From the NCBI GenBank assembly GCA_905221605.1, contig CAJNDS010002630.1, positions 1 to 64,000 of the forward strand: a DNA stretch of 64,000 nucleotides, read 5' to 3'. Shown here one piece after another: positions 45,727 to 57,590 of this stretch (position 1 is the first letter of the stretch; every line of letters begins with the position of its first letter). Origin of the DNA: Symbiodinium natans (lineage: Eukaryota; Sar; Dinophyceae; Suessiales; Symbiodiniaceae). The translations under genes were made by a program, and so were the position numbers. The notes below the pieces were generated by a model that saw only the letters and a list, made by a program, of their open reading frames with translations, was not told the origin of the DNA and ran no database searches.

Positions 45727-48050
45727 CTATGACTCCCATGACTCCCATGACTCCCTTGACTCCCCCGGCCCGAAGGTCAGCGCCGGCGCGCAGAGGTGGC
45801 TCGGAGGCACCGGCTCCACGTGGCAGCTTGCGGGCTGCAAGGCACCGGTGCGCCGGAAGGCCAGGAGACTGTGGCGCAAGTAGGCCCTGAGGCCAATGCC
45901 TCCCATGACACAGTTGCGCAAAGTAGTTCCACTAGTAACCGGCTATATCCGCTCTCTTCGCAGCATCCCGGAGTCCCGGAGGCCTGCAAAGAGCCGGAGG
46001 TGGTCCTCCAGCTCCCGGTCCCGTGTGAAGCCCAGCGCCTCGATCTCCTCAACGGGCGGCCTCAAGCTTGCAAAACACACGGAAGAGAAAGGCCCTGAAA
46101 ACTCTCGTGCGCTCTCCACGTGCACTCCACGCGCTTTGTACAGACCGTGCCCGCCTCTTCAAGGGATCCCAGCTCAGAATGAGTCCTCGGCTTGAAGAAC
46201 TCAGGGTGCACGACCCATCGCGCAAACCCCGGCTTTGTCGAGATGCCCTGGCCAGCCAGTCTCCGCAAGTTCTGAAGGAAGGTGGCCTTCCGAACCAGAC
46301 CCAGCGCACGCGCTGAATGCGCAGAATGCAATGTGCACCCTGGAAGCCTGAGACTGGGCAGCGATGTGCTCACCCACGTCCAAGGAGATCACCCAGTCCA
46401 TAGTCGCATCACCTTCATCAACCTGAGCTCAGGAAAATCGCTCTGAAATTGAAACTATTGCTTTTCTTCGTTTTCGTGGTTCGCCCAGTTGCTTTACCTT
46501 GCAATTACCTTGTAAATGGCTCACTGCAGGCAAGTTGCCGGAACCAGAACTCCGGGGCCGTTCTTGAAGGGAGTCTGGACCTGAGCCTCCAAAGCACAGC
46601 GGACCGGTGTTTGCTTGTGTCGGTTGGGGGGGCCTTGGACGCTTGACGTCTATTCTGGTCTTTTGTTCGTGTACGTTGTCTTGTCATTACAACGCTCCAA
46701 CTCATCACGCCCGTGTCCATCGAGTCAACATGCACCCGTCAAGAATGTCGCGCTTCCATTCACCGCACCCGCGCCGTTCGCGTCTCCACTTCTTCCGCAC
46801 CCTCCGCAAGCCGCAAACCCCCTAACCCCTTAAGCCAGCTCAAAGTACAACTCCTCAGTGCACGCGTCGCACGCAAGAAGGGATGCTCAAGCGTGCACTT
46901 TGCCGTTTACCCTGGATTGAATGCCAGTGATGAAACTGGCTGCTGCCTAGCTAATCGTCAAGCGGGCGGCCTCCTCAACTGATGGAACCGTCTGATACTT
47001 CTCGTACAGCCAAACCTCACAGAGCCCGCAAGACGTCTCAAAAGCAGACCGAAGCCGGTAGAGAACCGAGAACAGCCAGCCTCGTCGCTTCTTCCCCAAG
47101 CCTCTCTGTTCGGAAGCTTCCATTTCAGCAGACCCTTGGTGTCGAAGCCAACGCAAGCCAGCTGACCACAGCAGCGGCCAGCGATATAGTTGATCCAGTA
47201 GACCCAGGCTGCAGGGATTCTGAGTCTCTGAGTCTCTTCAATGTGTCACATAAGGGAACGAGATGGAAACACGGCTTATCAAGCATCCCTCCTGCCTAGT
47301 GGATTGTCCTGGAGCTGATTTCTGGGGTCCATGTCAACAACTTTGCCAGCAGACTGCCCCGCATCCTCGAACTCAAAGCCGCGAGCCTCCGCATCAACTG
47401 CTCTCAACGTTTGCCCCAACATCACCATGCGAATCCCAGTCCGCGGAACTCGATTTCGGCCAGGAGGCGTGTCTGTAAGGGTGCGGGCGAAAATTCTCAG
47501 CTGCCAGATGGTTGCCAACGCCATGCCCAGACAAGAATCGTTCTTCCATCGAAAAGTATAACATCGTACGATGTTCAGAGCTTGGGGTCTACAGGACTGC
47601 ACCGCTGCAAACGACCCTGCAACAGCAGTCAAGCGGCACAGCGCGGGTGTGCCGTGCTGATGGTGAAGCTCAGGTTGTCAGTGATGTCGGCGACCTAAAT
47701 GTCGCGAGTTGGCTCTCGTTTGCTTGATCTACTTGGCGTGACAGCCTGGCAGATCACTCCCTACTTAGCCGCATCCCTTCTTGATGTTTCATCGGGACAC
47801 CACGCCATACTCGTTCAGCGTGGCTGTCAAGAGCGGGTTGGCATCCAACCCGACAGCCAGATGGCCCCAGCTGCGAAGCTCTCCCACCTCAAGCAACATC
47901 CAGCAACCGATGCGAAAATCGGAAGTCACTTCAGACATCAAGTTCTTTGCACGTCCGCCCAAAAAGCAGCCCACCAGCGAGCCCCGGCCACAGCCAAGAT
48001 CCACAATCTGCGAAGCAGTTGTGGCACAAATACAGGCTACAGCTCTGCGT
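45727..48050 (-). CDS. SAM-dependent methyltransferase, spliced
   Basis: Class I (Rossmann-fold) methyltransferase read as exons: about 47,971-48,050 (IVDLGCGRGSLVG, SAM motif I), 47,801 to about 47,877 (HLAVGLDANPLLTATLNEYG, acidic motif II), 47,658-47,694 (VADITDNLSFTI), 46,348-46,412 (DATMDWVISLDVGEHIAAQ, motif IV region), 46,247-46,286 (ATFLQNLRRLAGQG), about 46,165-46,185 (LILSW), 45,984-46,060 (VEEIEALGFTRDRELEDHLR) and 45,727-45,899 (LRAYLRHSLLAFRRTG, then a Glu/Ser/Trp-rich tail, stop TAG). Five junctions rejoin in frame; four introns start with GC and one with GT. The DWVxSLxVGEHI and LILSW signatures match a family of small eukaryotic methyltransferases of unsettled substrate. The tail is encoded by a 9-bp repeat (GACTCCYAT, 45,709-45,770). 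N-terminal exons before motif I are unresolved. Confidence 0.85.
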
Positions 48051-51000
48051 GCACATGACCGCAAACACCTTTGGCGGTCTTCCCAGGACATGCTGCTCCG
48101 CGTGAAAGACATCGACGAGCTTGGCAGCGAGGCCCTGGCAAGAGGAGATGAGAAGAGAAACCGATCTGACGCAGCAAATGGCAGATTCACACTCATACAT
48201 ACAGAAGCAGCATCACCGGCATCACTACGACCAGATGATGTGTGTTTTCACGCAGAAATGTGTTGCGACATGTTGTGAAACTGCGACATGTTGCGACACC
48301 GGAAGATGAGAACAAGCGCAGCGAAGCTGTAGTGGAGCTCTCACTTCACATGACAAGGAAAGAACAGGCGGATGAACGAGAATAAAGAGAAGATGCAGCA
48401 CAGCTTTAAGGAACCTCAGACGAAAACAACTCGGGATACAACCTCCTGTGCTGTCGCACAACTAGATACAGAGTTCGTATGGGTTCCTCAACCTCTTTGA
48501 CGTATTTTGACATGGGACCTCGGAAAATATGCACCAATGGCAACAGAACAGCTTGGTTGGGCAGACAAAAGTGAAGATGATGCTAAGCGCATGACGAAGA
48601 TAAAGAAACTGTCCGTGTGGAGCCAGCTTGGTATTGTGTGTGTGTGTATTGCTGTTGGTTGTTCATGTTTGCGTCCGTGTGGGTTTTGTTCTGATGCGTT
48701 TCCCGGGTTTCGGGTTTAGGGAGTTAGGCACTATAGGATTTTAGGGTATAGAAATTCTCTTTTTTCCTAATTAACCCAGACAAGCACTCATACGGTACCC
48801 CAAATTGTCCAGCCTTGGTATTTGAAGGCTTTCATGGGAGCACGAACAGAAAGTGGGACAAAGTATCTTGGCGCCAGACAGGATCATGCTCATAGTGCCG
48901 AGGGAACGTCTGCTCAGGAAGCACCTTTGCTGCGTGCCCGGAAGTTGGGAGACTTGGAGGGATTGGAGCATCTGAGCGCGAGGCCTCCATTCCCTTCAGG
49001 TGCAAATGGCGCCACTTGCTCAGGTCATCGGGATATGCTCCAGGTGCAGCCTACAGGCGCAACTCGCCAATTGCAACATTCTCGGTGCTCTGAGGTGTGC
49101 TGAGCAGCGCAAGATCACCTCAGTGCAGTAGTCTTCCATGGGCTGCTGGCCACATTGACGAAGCCGGACCTCAGACAAGTGCGTCGAAACCACTGACCAA
49201 TAGGCTTGCAAATTGGGAAAGCTGACTTCTCTCCCGTCATCGAAGCCAGCATTTTGCTTCATGCGCATGCATGGCTTGGAGACAGGTCCCAGGTGTCGCA
49301 AGCATGACGAAACTTTTCTGTGGAGGCAAAACGCGGAAATTGGCAGAGCAGAGCATACTGTTATGTTTAGGGAGGTATCGCACAGATTGCACCCGGCAAG
49401 GTCCAATTTAATGATATGAGGATCACACACTTAGATCATGCAACCTACCCACACACAGACTTTCTGGACCAAGGAGAGCACGAAGCAGACGCTTCGAGTG
49501 TACCGTACAGGAACTTGAAGACCACCCAGATACCTGGACGCCGAACAGGTGAGGCAAAAGGCCCCTCGCTCTCAGCTTCACTCGTTGGCACTTCTGATTA
49601 TCCTCTGCAAGCCCTGTCGAACAGCGTTCACGTCAGAGAGACACAAGTTCTCACAGTTGCACTAATTTGACGCAAAGCAGCTTTTCCAGAATGAGCTCGA
49701 TGTAGTTGCCTTCGAGCCGGGCACCGAGCAAACCAGGAGGCTCCAAAACAAGACTGAAACTGAGGGTGCGACAGTCGTGCGCCCAATACCTTCTCAAAAC
49801 CTCATACAACTCAATCATACACCAGCCCCTCACTTGAAACTCATACCCCTTCGAGATGAGAAGGTGCTACTCAACAGTTCCGCACTTTCCCCATGCTCTG
49901 CCCCTCTTCTGCCTTGTCACCCTGTGGAAAATCGTACTCGGGCCAATTCCTCAAAATTTTCAGAAGCACTCGGATCGGCAATGAGCCCACACCTCTGCAA
50001 CGCGCGTCCTCGGCTCCAGCACATAATGGTAGAAGTCAAAAAAGCGCAGCATCAACGACGACCTCGGCAGCACTTATGGAAGACAAGAGCTAACAATAGC
50101 TAACAGGCTCAGCCCTGTCTCTCTCTTCCTCGAGCATTTCCGACTGATGGAAGTCTGAGGCAGCCGCGGGCCAGCTGCAAAGTGGTCACAGTACGCCTCA
50201 TGCGCTCAAGCACGCTCCTTCCAACATACTTGCAAGCCAGCCCTGCCTGCCATTGACATATAGGCATCCAGTTGAACAGGAGCATGCCAGGACCTGAGGT
50301 GAGTTCAACCAATGGAGCTGTGACACCATGCAAACCAAGGAAACTCATGACCAATAAGCGCGCCTTGAGCATGCAGTTCTGCTTGCTGTGATGGAAAGCG
50401 GTGCCAAAGAACATCCGCTCTCACACGCAGCCACCACCGATACCTGTGATGCAAACTGATGCATTCACAGGCTTGAAGATTTGGATTTTGATCCATCTCA
50501 TTCCAAACACTTTCTACAGCAGCCGCGGCACACGACACGGAAATATGAACATCAGCTACTCCCGGTCTGGGCTTCCAACGAAATGCCGGCCTCAGTAGCC
50601 GACTTCCATCACACCCTGGTTGATGGTTGCACTTCATTACACCCACTGAAATATTCTTCGTGATACCCGAACTGCCCAGCACGGCACCTGCAATCGCTGC
50701 CTCAAGATGTTCCCGCAGTAGCTCACTAGCCTGATTGTTCAAAATAAAATGAGGGCTTCACCTGCAAGAAATCTAGCAATGATGTATGCCATTCCGCACC
50801 TGAGTTGTAGGATGATCTTTTCGCGATCCTCAGCTGTCATCACAAAACAGTTTGTAATGGTTCATCCGGTTGTCCAGATTCATGAAGAAGATCAACGCGT
50901 TACACTGCCTAGTTGTGCATCAACGCGCAGCTGGGACGCTGACCCAACATAGCCTGAAGTGAGTGCAAACCGAAAGTTTTTGCGTCGAAAACTGACGCTA

Positions 51001-52600
51001 AAAAACTTGGCTTTCGACCCTGGTCCTTCCTTCAGCCACTTCTGTTCAGCAGCTGAAAATGGTCGGTCCTCATTCGTTGCTCGCTCACGTGCAAGTTCGG
51101 GCAATGTGCCAATGCAGTGTGCTGGGCGCACGAATCAGATCTCAAAGCAGCAGAGACATCGGCCGGAATGCAATGTATCTCGGTTGCATTCGGCAACAGA
51201 CCTCAGACGTGTCAAGCAAATTTCAAACACAACGAAACCCGTCACGTCATTGCCTGTTGACACAAGTAAAGTTTCCAGGCCCATGCTCGCAGCCCTGTGG
51301 CAGTCCTCAAGAACGAACTTGGTGCATGACTTGTTTATTGAATTGCATGGCCGCTCGTGGCTTACGGAACGGCCAACCTAACTTGGCATGTATGATAACA
51401 TTGATGTTCTTTCAGCTCTATGCATGCTGTCCTCACCATCAGGGACTACTACGAACAAGTCGGCTGCTGGCTTGCCAAAGGCAGGCAACACCTCGTGCAC
51501 GGCGACATCACGCATTGACACGCAAAAGCTTATGGATGTTTACGCCGATCAAGAGCCGAGCTCGATGAAGCAGGAACCATAGTTCATGGGGAGAGCAAAC
51601 CTGAAGGTACTTCCTGTTGCGAACATAAACATACTTGCGAAACGGGATCAATTCTGACTCCGTGCCAACCTTGCAACGACAACACATTGAGAGGCAGACT
51701 CCGCGAAACTGTCCGCTGACACAGACCGCTGCCGCAGCTGCATCGCAACAAAGCTGCTGATATGCAAAACACAGCTTTTACAGGCATGAAACATGAGATT
51801 TCACTTGCAATGGTACTCATCGCTGCAATATTCTCGGATTCCGACGCGCCTGACCGCATGTGCTTTAGCAAAACACGCGGTGGCCATGGCTGTATTGCGT
51901 CTTTGCTGGGCTTGCTGAATTGATGGACATACACCGACCAAGTTTGGTCTGCAAGTTGCGAATATGAGACATGCTGTGAAACTGGAGCATACGCAGCACC
52001 GGCATGTAACCGACTTTCAAAGCTGCTTGTTTAACAAGCACTTTTACGTTTTCCCTTGTATGTGTTCGTGCTACTCTTTTTCCCTTTTGTACAAAGCTGG
52101 GTATGGATACACGAATAAATACTTCTTCGTCTGCAGCACAAACTGCCTTTAGTAATCTTGTTTTCCATGAGTCGGGTGTGGGGCTTAAGAATGTCAAGGG
52201 CTTACATGCTCGGCCAACACGTTACACAAAGAGGCAAGGGAGCCCCACAGCGGCTAAGCTTCTGCCCCGGCCGGTGGTGTTTGTTTTTTTGCTTAGCCCT
52301 GGCCGAAAAAGACAGCGATAGCTAAGCAAAAAGTACTACGAATTTGATTCACAGCCACGGTTAAGCCAAAAACACGCTTCCGCCACCATGATTGTCTTTG
52401 GGGGGAGGAGGGTGGTGGGCGGGTGGGGTGGGGGAGAGGAGGCAATTGCGGTCATATTTACGGCGACCATGACCAAGCCACGCATCTCTTCACGTCTTGA
52501 GACCTTACATCTGGGCCGTTCTCTCCCAAAAGCCCTAATTAAAAATAGTAAATTGTAAGTTAACGCACGAATTTACTACATTTAATGGGCGTTTGGGGCC
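48051..52600. other. Unassigned region
   Basis: ORFs up to about 170 codons on both strands (for example 51,059-51,568 plus, 49,020-49,430 minus) without recognised domains. N-terminal exons of the methyltransferase may lie just above 48,050. No repeats of note. Confidence 0.3.
50305..50742 (-). CDS. Hypothetical ORF, 145 codons
   Basis: Not recognised. The N-terminal part (ASELLREHLEAAIAGAVLGS) looks like an amphipathic helix followed by a small hydrophobic stretch, and the middle is rich in Cys and Trp. It is open over 438 bases without repeat sequence, so it could be real or an exon, but opposite-strand frames are also partly open. Confidence 0.25.
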   Translation of the reverse strand: MNNQASELLREHLEAAIAGAVLGSSGITKNISVGVMKCNHQPGCDGSRLLRPAFRWKPRPGVADVHISVSCAAAAVESVWNEMDQNPNLQACECISLHHRYRWWLRVRADVLWHRFPSQQAELHAQGALIGHEFPWFAWCHSSIG

Positions 52601-52661
52601 CTTCTTTCTAATACTAATTCCAAGCGTGATAAAAGACCTTGGAATTAGTACTAGAATGAAG
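52601..52661. repeat. Foldback: 24-bp inverted repeat with 13-base loop
   Basis: Left arm 52,601-52,624 (CTTCTTTCTAATACTAATTC plus CAAG) and right arm 52,638-52,661 pair at 22 of 24 positions around CGTGATAAAAGAC. It lies in an AT-rich patch with AATTAGTA and TTAATT motifs. Confidence 0.88.
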
Positions 52662-53615
52662 AGGCGAACGTAACCACCATCAGGAAGACTCATGAAAACT
52701 ACCTCATTTTCTAGGTCTGTTGGTACGGTCTCTATCTCTAGCTCCTGTAAATCCAAGCGAGTGAAAGAAATGAACGAACGCGTGAATTAAAATAGGACGT
52801 GAACGAAATGGGCGCTCTTTGTATTCTCTTTTTATGCGCCCCTTAAACAATGTTATCTTCTTTCAACTAATCTCAACAGATACAAGTGAATGAAATGAAC
52901 GCGTGATCTGTGAATTAGCGAAAGAAAGAAGATAATAGGGGAAAAAGGGGGTCATAAAGGAGAACACGAACCATAACATTATTATTACTATAATGAAACG
53001 GTTGAACCAGCCTAAAACCCTAGAAATCACCCAAAGCTATGCAATGTCAAGACCACTAACCCGAACTCGGCGTTTTTCTGAACCGCCGAACAAAAGCCAA
53101 TTATAGCCCGACCCACAGACCGAAATTAACGAATAAAGCTACCGAAGCTAAAAGATCTACTACTCTGAAAAGGAACAGCAAAGACGACAAAGACCTAAAA
53201 CTAAAGGAGATACTGGTACAACGCTGCAGGCGTATGTGGCCGTGCGCGCACGTTTGGAGAAGAGAGGAAAGCATTGTAAATACCGATACAATCGATAGTT
53301 GAAGCAAGCATCACACGCGCGTAAAAACATACAATTTTTCTCTAAGTTCGGCAGACGTCTCACGTCTTGTTTTTCAGAAGAGCCAAGCGTGGTCGTGCTC
53401 GTACTGTCCGAAGTGCTTTGGATCGGCTCCGACCTGCCCGGAGCGATCCAAACGGTATGTGCGCAGTGCTTCAAGCACAGCCTTGAGGCCCGGCGCATGC
53501 ATCAGGTGGCGTGTAGCCAGGATGTGCACGTGTGCCAGGCGAGGTGACATGCGGCCTAATGCGTTGATGCGTCTCAACTGGTTTTTTCCCTGCCCTATGA
53601 TGGCTTCACACCATC
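52662..53615. other. AT-rich stretch, no gene seen
   Basis: Contains GGGCGC/GCGCCC arms around a 21-base T-rich spacer near 52,811 and repeated GAAATGAACG strings. ORFs of about 100 codons at 53,160-53,650 on both strands have no motif. Confidence 0.4.
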
Positions 53616-53625
53616 GTGCGGGCAT

Positions 53626-54424
53626 GGATGCTCTGGCCAATCGCACGCACTGGTAACACGGACGTAATCATCGTGCGGGCATGGATGCTCTGGCCAATCG
53701 CACGGACGCGTAACACGGACGTAATCATCGTGCGGGCATGGATGCTCTGGCCAATCGCACGCACTGGTAACACGGACGTAATCATCGTGCGGGCATGGAT
53801 GCTCTGGCCAATCGCACGGACGCGTAACACGGACGTAATCATCGTGCGGGCATGGATGCTCTGGCCAATCGCACGGACGCGTAACACGGACGTAATCATC
53901 GTGCGGGCACGGATGCTCTGGCCAATCGCACGCACTGGTAACACGGACGTAATCATCGTGCGGGCATGGATGCTCTGGCCAATCGCACGGACGCGTAACA
54001 CGGACGTAATCATCGTGCGGGCATGGATGCTCTGGCCAATCGCACGCACTGGTAACCCGGACGTAATCATCGTGCGGGCATGGATGCTCTGGCCAATCGC
54101 ACGCACTGGTAACACGGACGTAATCATCGTGCGGGCATGGATGCTCTGGCCAATCGCACGCACTGGTAACACGGACGTAATCATCGTGCGGGCATGGATG
54201 CTCTGGCCAATCGCACGCACTGGTAACACGGACGTAATCATCGTGCGGGCATGGATGCTCTGGCCAATCGCACGCACTGGTAACACGGACGTAATCATCG
54301 TGCGGGCATGGATGCTCTGGCCAATCGCACGCACTGGTAACACGGACGTAATCATCGTGCGGGCATGGATGCTCTGGCCAATCGCACGCACTGGTAACAC
54401 GGACGTAATCATCGTGCGGGCATG
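53626..54424. repeat. 57-bp tandem repeat, about 14 copies
   Basis: Unit reads ATCGTGCGGGCATGGATGCT, CTGGCCAATCGCACGCACTG, GTAACACGGACGTAATC. Two versions differ in one patch (CGCACTGGTAA versus CGGACGCGTAA) and are interspersed. Because 57 is a multiple of 3 and the unit lacks stops in several frames, long ORFs exist on both strands (minus 53,595-54,704 and 53,606-54,535, plus 53,616-54,509). Confidence 0.96.
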
Positions 54425-54620
54425 GCCACGGAGGTGTTCGGCGTGTAACACGAGGAAAACACTGCAAATACCGATGTTTCCGGCGTGCAACACGCGCGAA
54501 ACACTGTAAAGACCGATGTTTTGGGCCTGTCCCAAAAGGCGAAAAGCGGAGGCAGCGAGGGTTTCGGCATGTGACCTTAAGGAAACACTGTAAATACCGA
54601 GGAAATCGGCATGTCGGTTT
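54425..54620. repeat. Degenerate repeat beside the 57-bp array
   Basis: AACACTGCAAATACCGATGTTT recurs with changes at about 54,457, 54,498 and 54,585, and a related CATTGTAAATACCGATAC lies at 53,272 on the other side of the array, so the array is flanked by related sequence. Confidence 0.65.
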
Positions 54621-55836
54621 TGCGCGGTGACATGCGTCTGGAGGGTGCAACAAACAAGTAACCAAACCCCGGCAAATTGAAGATCTCCTCACTGCCCTGT
54701 TCATTGCGTTACACCTTTCCCAATATTATAAGCGTACCTTCGCTGTCATGGAATGTTCACCTCCATCATTCGGAATTACTACGGTGTGAAGTTGCGAAGA
54801 AATCCCCGAATAAAATATGAACGAAGTCTCAGAGTTGGAGTCTTTGAGGCAGATCAACAATATGAAAAAGAGCTTCAAGTTCCAGAATACGGTTGTTGTG
54901 GGGCGGTCACTGCGTTCACGTGAAATACAATTTACGAAGGAGTGAAGGGTGAGTGATCAATTGAACGCAGGAAAGACACCTTTTTTGAAAGCGGTTGCCC
55001 CTGTACTGCTTCAGCAGCACAGTAGACAAGTCTTTGCTCACAAGGTGAAACACTACCAAACAAACGAAGCAACCAAAAAGGCCCCGAACCGCAGCAAACC
55101 AGACCTTTTCGAAGGAAACAAGACCCTCCTGCTGAGAACTCGATGAAAAAAGTAGCAGCGAACGCAGGAAAGACACCAACTAAGATTAAACGGGCCAGTA
55201 AAAACAAAAGACCTGCGTAAAAAACATTTTGACAATACACTGCATCAGGAACAAAGTAGCGCATGAATATTAATTGGGCTTGTGGCATCTCAAAGTGCTG
55301 AGCGAACGGTGTATGAGAGATATGAGGTTAAGACTCGGACTGATGTGGCGTCACCGAAAGGCCATCTTCTCAATCTATTTGGTGTCGAACAGGCCAGTTC
55401 TTCCCTGCCCAACACCCATCAGTGTTTTCGAAACTGCGATGTTTTTCATGAACTTGCGCAGCTCCTCAACCCGAAGGCAATTGCTCCGCAAACACATACA
55501 AATCGCAGAGCTACTGGTAGAAAGCACTTGTTCAAGAACCAACGCAATTTATCCTCTCGCTTGTCCACCAAAGTAGAAAGCAAGCCCATGCATGATCATA
55601 CCTTGTCGCGTCACGCAAGGACAGTTCACGCCCATCGCACAAAAGTAGAATTTTCCTTCAGCTTCTTGCAGACAACTGAGTTCTTGCATGAAGACGATCT
55701 CATCGGCAATTTGGCATGGCAGGTCGAGTTTTGCGCTGATAATCGCATTAGACATTAAAAAACAATGCTGCTCCGCCAACACAGCTCAGAACCGTGGAGT
55801 TGTAGAACTCCACCCGTGACATTCCAGCTCCAGCTG
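54621..55836. other. No recognised gene; one plus ORF
   Basis: Opposite-strand ORFs at 54,916-55,288 and a 158-codon plus ORF (listed separately). Nothing else recognised. Confidence 0.35.
55282..55758 (+). CDS. Hypothetical ORF, 158 codons
   Basis: Not recognised. The start (SAERTVYERYEVKTRTDVAS) and middle look soluble and protein-like; the end (DDLIGNLAWQVEFCADNRI) is also plausible. It has no repeats and no partner gene nearby. The minus strand is also open at 55,549-55,782. Could be real, an exon or chance. Confidence 0.22.
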   Translation: MASQSAERTVYERYEVKTRTDVASPKGHLLNLFGVEQASSSLPNTHQCFRNCDVFHELAQLLNPKAIAPQTHTNRRATGRKHLFKNQRNLSSRLSTKVESKPMHDHTLSRHARTVHAHRTKVEFSFSFLQTTEFLHEDDLIGNLAWQVEFCADNRIRH

Positions 55837-56021
55837 TTGTAGTAGTAGTTATTAGTAGTAGTGGTAGTAGTAGTAGTAGTAGTAGCAGTAGTAGTAGTAG
55901 TAGTCGTACTAGTAGTAGTCGTACTGGTACTAGTACCAGTACCAGTACTAGTACTAGTTCTAGTTCTAGTTCTAGCACTAGTACTAGTACCAGTACTAGT
56001 ACTAGTACTGGTACTAGTACT
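55837..56021. repeat. TAG/GTA microsatellite grading into GTACTA
   Basis: TAG triplets (55,837-55,920) pass into self-complementary ACTAGTACCAGTACTAGT-type sequence (55,905-56,021), which can fold on itself. The ORFs over it are artefacts. Confidence 0.93.
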
Positions 56022-56237
56022 ACGGTGAATGGACAAAATCGCGCATGACCCGGTACAAGACGAGCACGGCACCTTAAGCGGCGCAACACCCCTTTCAATT
56101 TTAATGTTGACAACACGCGTGGCTGATGCAGGATTTGGGTCATTCGTGCACATGCCTTTTCCACCTGTTCTGGGAAACCAATATTACGATTCAGGGTGTG
56201 GAAGGGATGGCCTGCGGTAGAAAACTGATGCAGGATT

Positions 56238-56274
56238 TCGTCCATCAACAGTAGTACTAGTAGCAGCAGCAGCA

Positions 56275-56327
<53 letters not shown>

Positions 56328-56359
56328 CGTCGTAGTAGTAGTAGTAGTGATAGTAGTGA

Positions 56360-56393
<34 letters not shown>

Positions 56394-56418
56394 TGTTGTT
56401 GTTGTTGTTGCTGCTGCT

Positions 56419-56449
<31 letters not shown>

Positions 56450-56469
56450 TCGTAGCCGTCGTGGTCATC

Positions 56470-56500
<31 letters not shown>

Positions 56501-56518
56501 CAGTAGTAGTAGTAGTAC

Positions 56519-56571
<53 letters not shown>

Positions 56572-56835
56572 CTGTCGTAGTACTGTAGTAGTATACTAGT
56601 ACTGTAGTAGCACTGTAGTAGTACTGTTGTTGTCTGTAGTAGTACTGTAGTAGAACTGTAGTAATACTGTAATAGTACCATAGTAGTACTGTAGTAATAC
56701 TGTAGTAGTACTGTTGTGGTACTGTTGTGGCACTGTAGTAGTTCTGTAGTAGTACTGTAGTCGTACTGTAGTCGTACGTAGTAGCAATGTAGTAGTACTG
56801 TAGTGGTACTGTAATTGTACTGTAGTAGTACTGTA
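56238..56835. repeat. CAG/TAG microsatellite grading into ACTGTAGTAGT repeat
   Basis: AGC triplets (56,259-56,318), then TAG, TTG and TCG triplets to 56,570, then about 24 loosely repeated units of ACTGTAGTAGT to 56,835. Homopolymer-like ORFs (poly-Thr, poly-Val) are artefacts. Confidence 0.93.
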
Positions 56836-57361
56836 CTGCACAAAATGCAAACTCAGGTGGCCAGCTTGTTTTGATTCTGCGGGTTCGCGCGCTCTGTGAC
56901 CTACACTGCCAAAGCGTCCGGTCGGACGCTCTGCAACCTGAGAGCCTACAGAACGAAACTACCGAGCGCAAAAGCTACAAGTCTACTTGCACTTGAGCCA
57001 AAATTGGCACACAACTGAATTGCAAAACTGAACATGCAAGTGAAAACTGCAGTGCTGGTTCCGGCAGCTCTGCATATGAAACGTGCTCACACTCGCCTCT
57101 CAGCAAGGCTTCCAGCTTATCTCAAGCTTGGAGTGGGCACTCGCGCTGAACACAGAAAGCTGCTACAAACTCTCTGCTCGAAACTCGAGTAATGAACACG
57201 AAAAAAGAAGAAACGAGCGGGGGTGGAATTGCCCTTAAGCCTTTTAAAAAGTCTCACTTCTCTGGTTTATTCGAGGGGGGTGGAATTAGAATACATTCCC
57301 TCCGGAGAAGTACTACGCCTCTTAAATTGCTGCCAAGGCTGCAAGAACTTGCGGCTTTAGA

Positions 57362-57460
57362 GGGGAGCTTTAGGGGGCCTTTAAGGAACAGAGGGGCTTA
57401 AAGGGGGGCTTTAAGCCCCCAAAACCGGGGCCTTAAAGGGGGCTTCAAGGGGGCTTAAAT
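57362..57460. repeat. GGGGGCTTTAAG short repeats with a palindrome
   Basis: Variants of GGGGGCTTTAAG/GGGCCTTAAAG recur six or seven times. At 57,404-57,420 one forms GGGGGCTT-T-AAGCCCCC, a perfect 8-bp inverted repeat. Confidence 0.75.
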
Positions 57461-57557
57461 GTTTGGATTGAGCTTTGCTTTCTGCACATTACATTGTCCA
57501 TTGCGTGAAGAACATGCAACACTGACAGAGAACATTGGCATATAGACATTGCCCATG

Positions 57558-57590
57558 ATGCATTGGCTCAAGTGGTTCAAGATTGGCTTA
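57558..57590 (+). other. Spliced-leader-like motif
   Basis: CATTGGCTCAAG is followed by TGGTTCAAG and ATTGGCTTAG. TTGGCTCAAG matches the last ten bases of the dinoflagellate spliced leader (which ends TTTTGGCTCAAG). The motif is short, so chance is possible. Confidence 0.35.

Noticed and set aside
53626-54424. CRISPR array
   Set aside because: 57-bp units are contiguous with no spacers.
53595-54704. 369-codon minus ORF as a repeat-protein gene
   Set aside because: Several frames on both strands are open over the same 57-bp units, so openness gives no evidence of coding. Kept only as a finding.
56184-56971. Thr- and Ala-rich ORFs of 168-219 codons
   Set aside because: Frames of triplet microsatellites.
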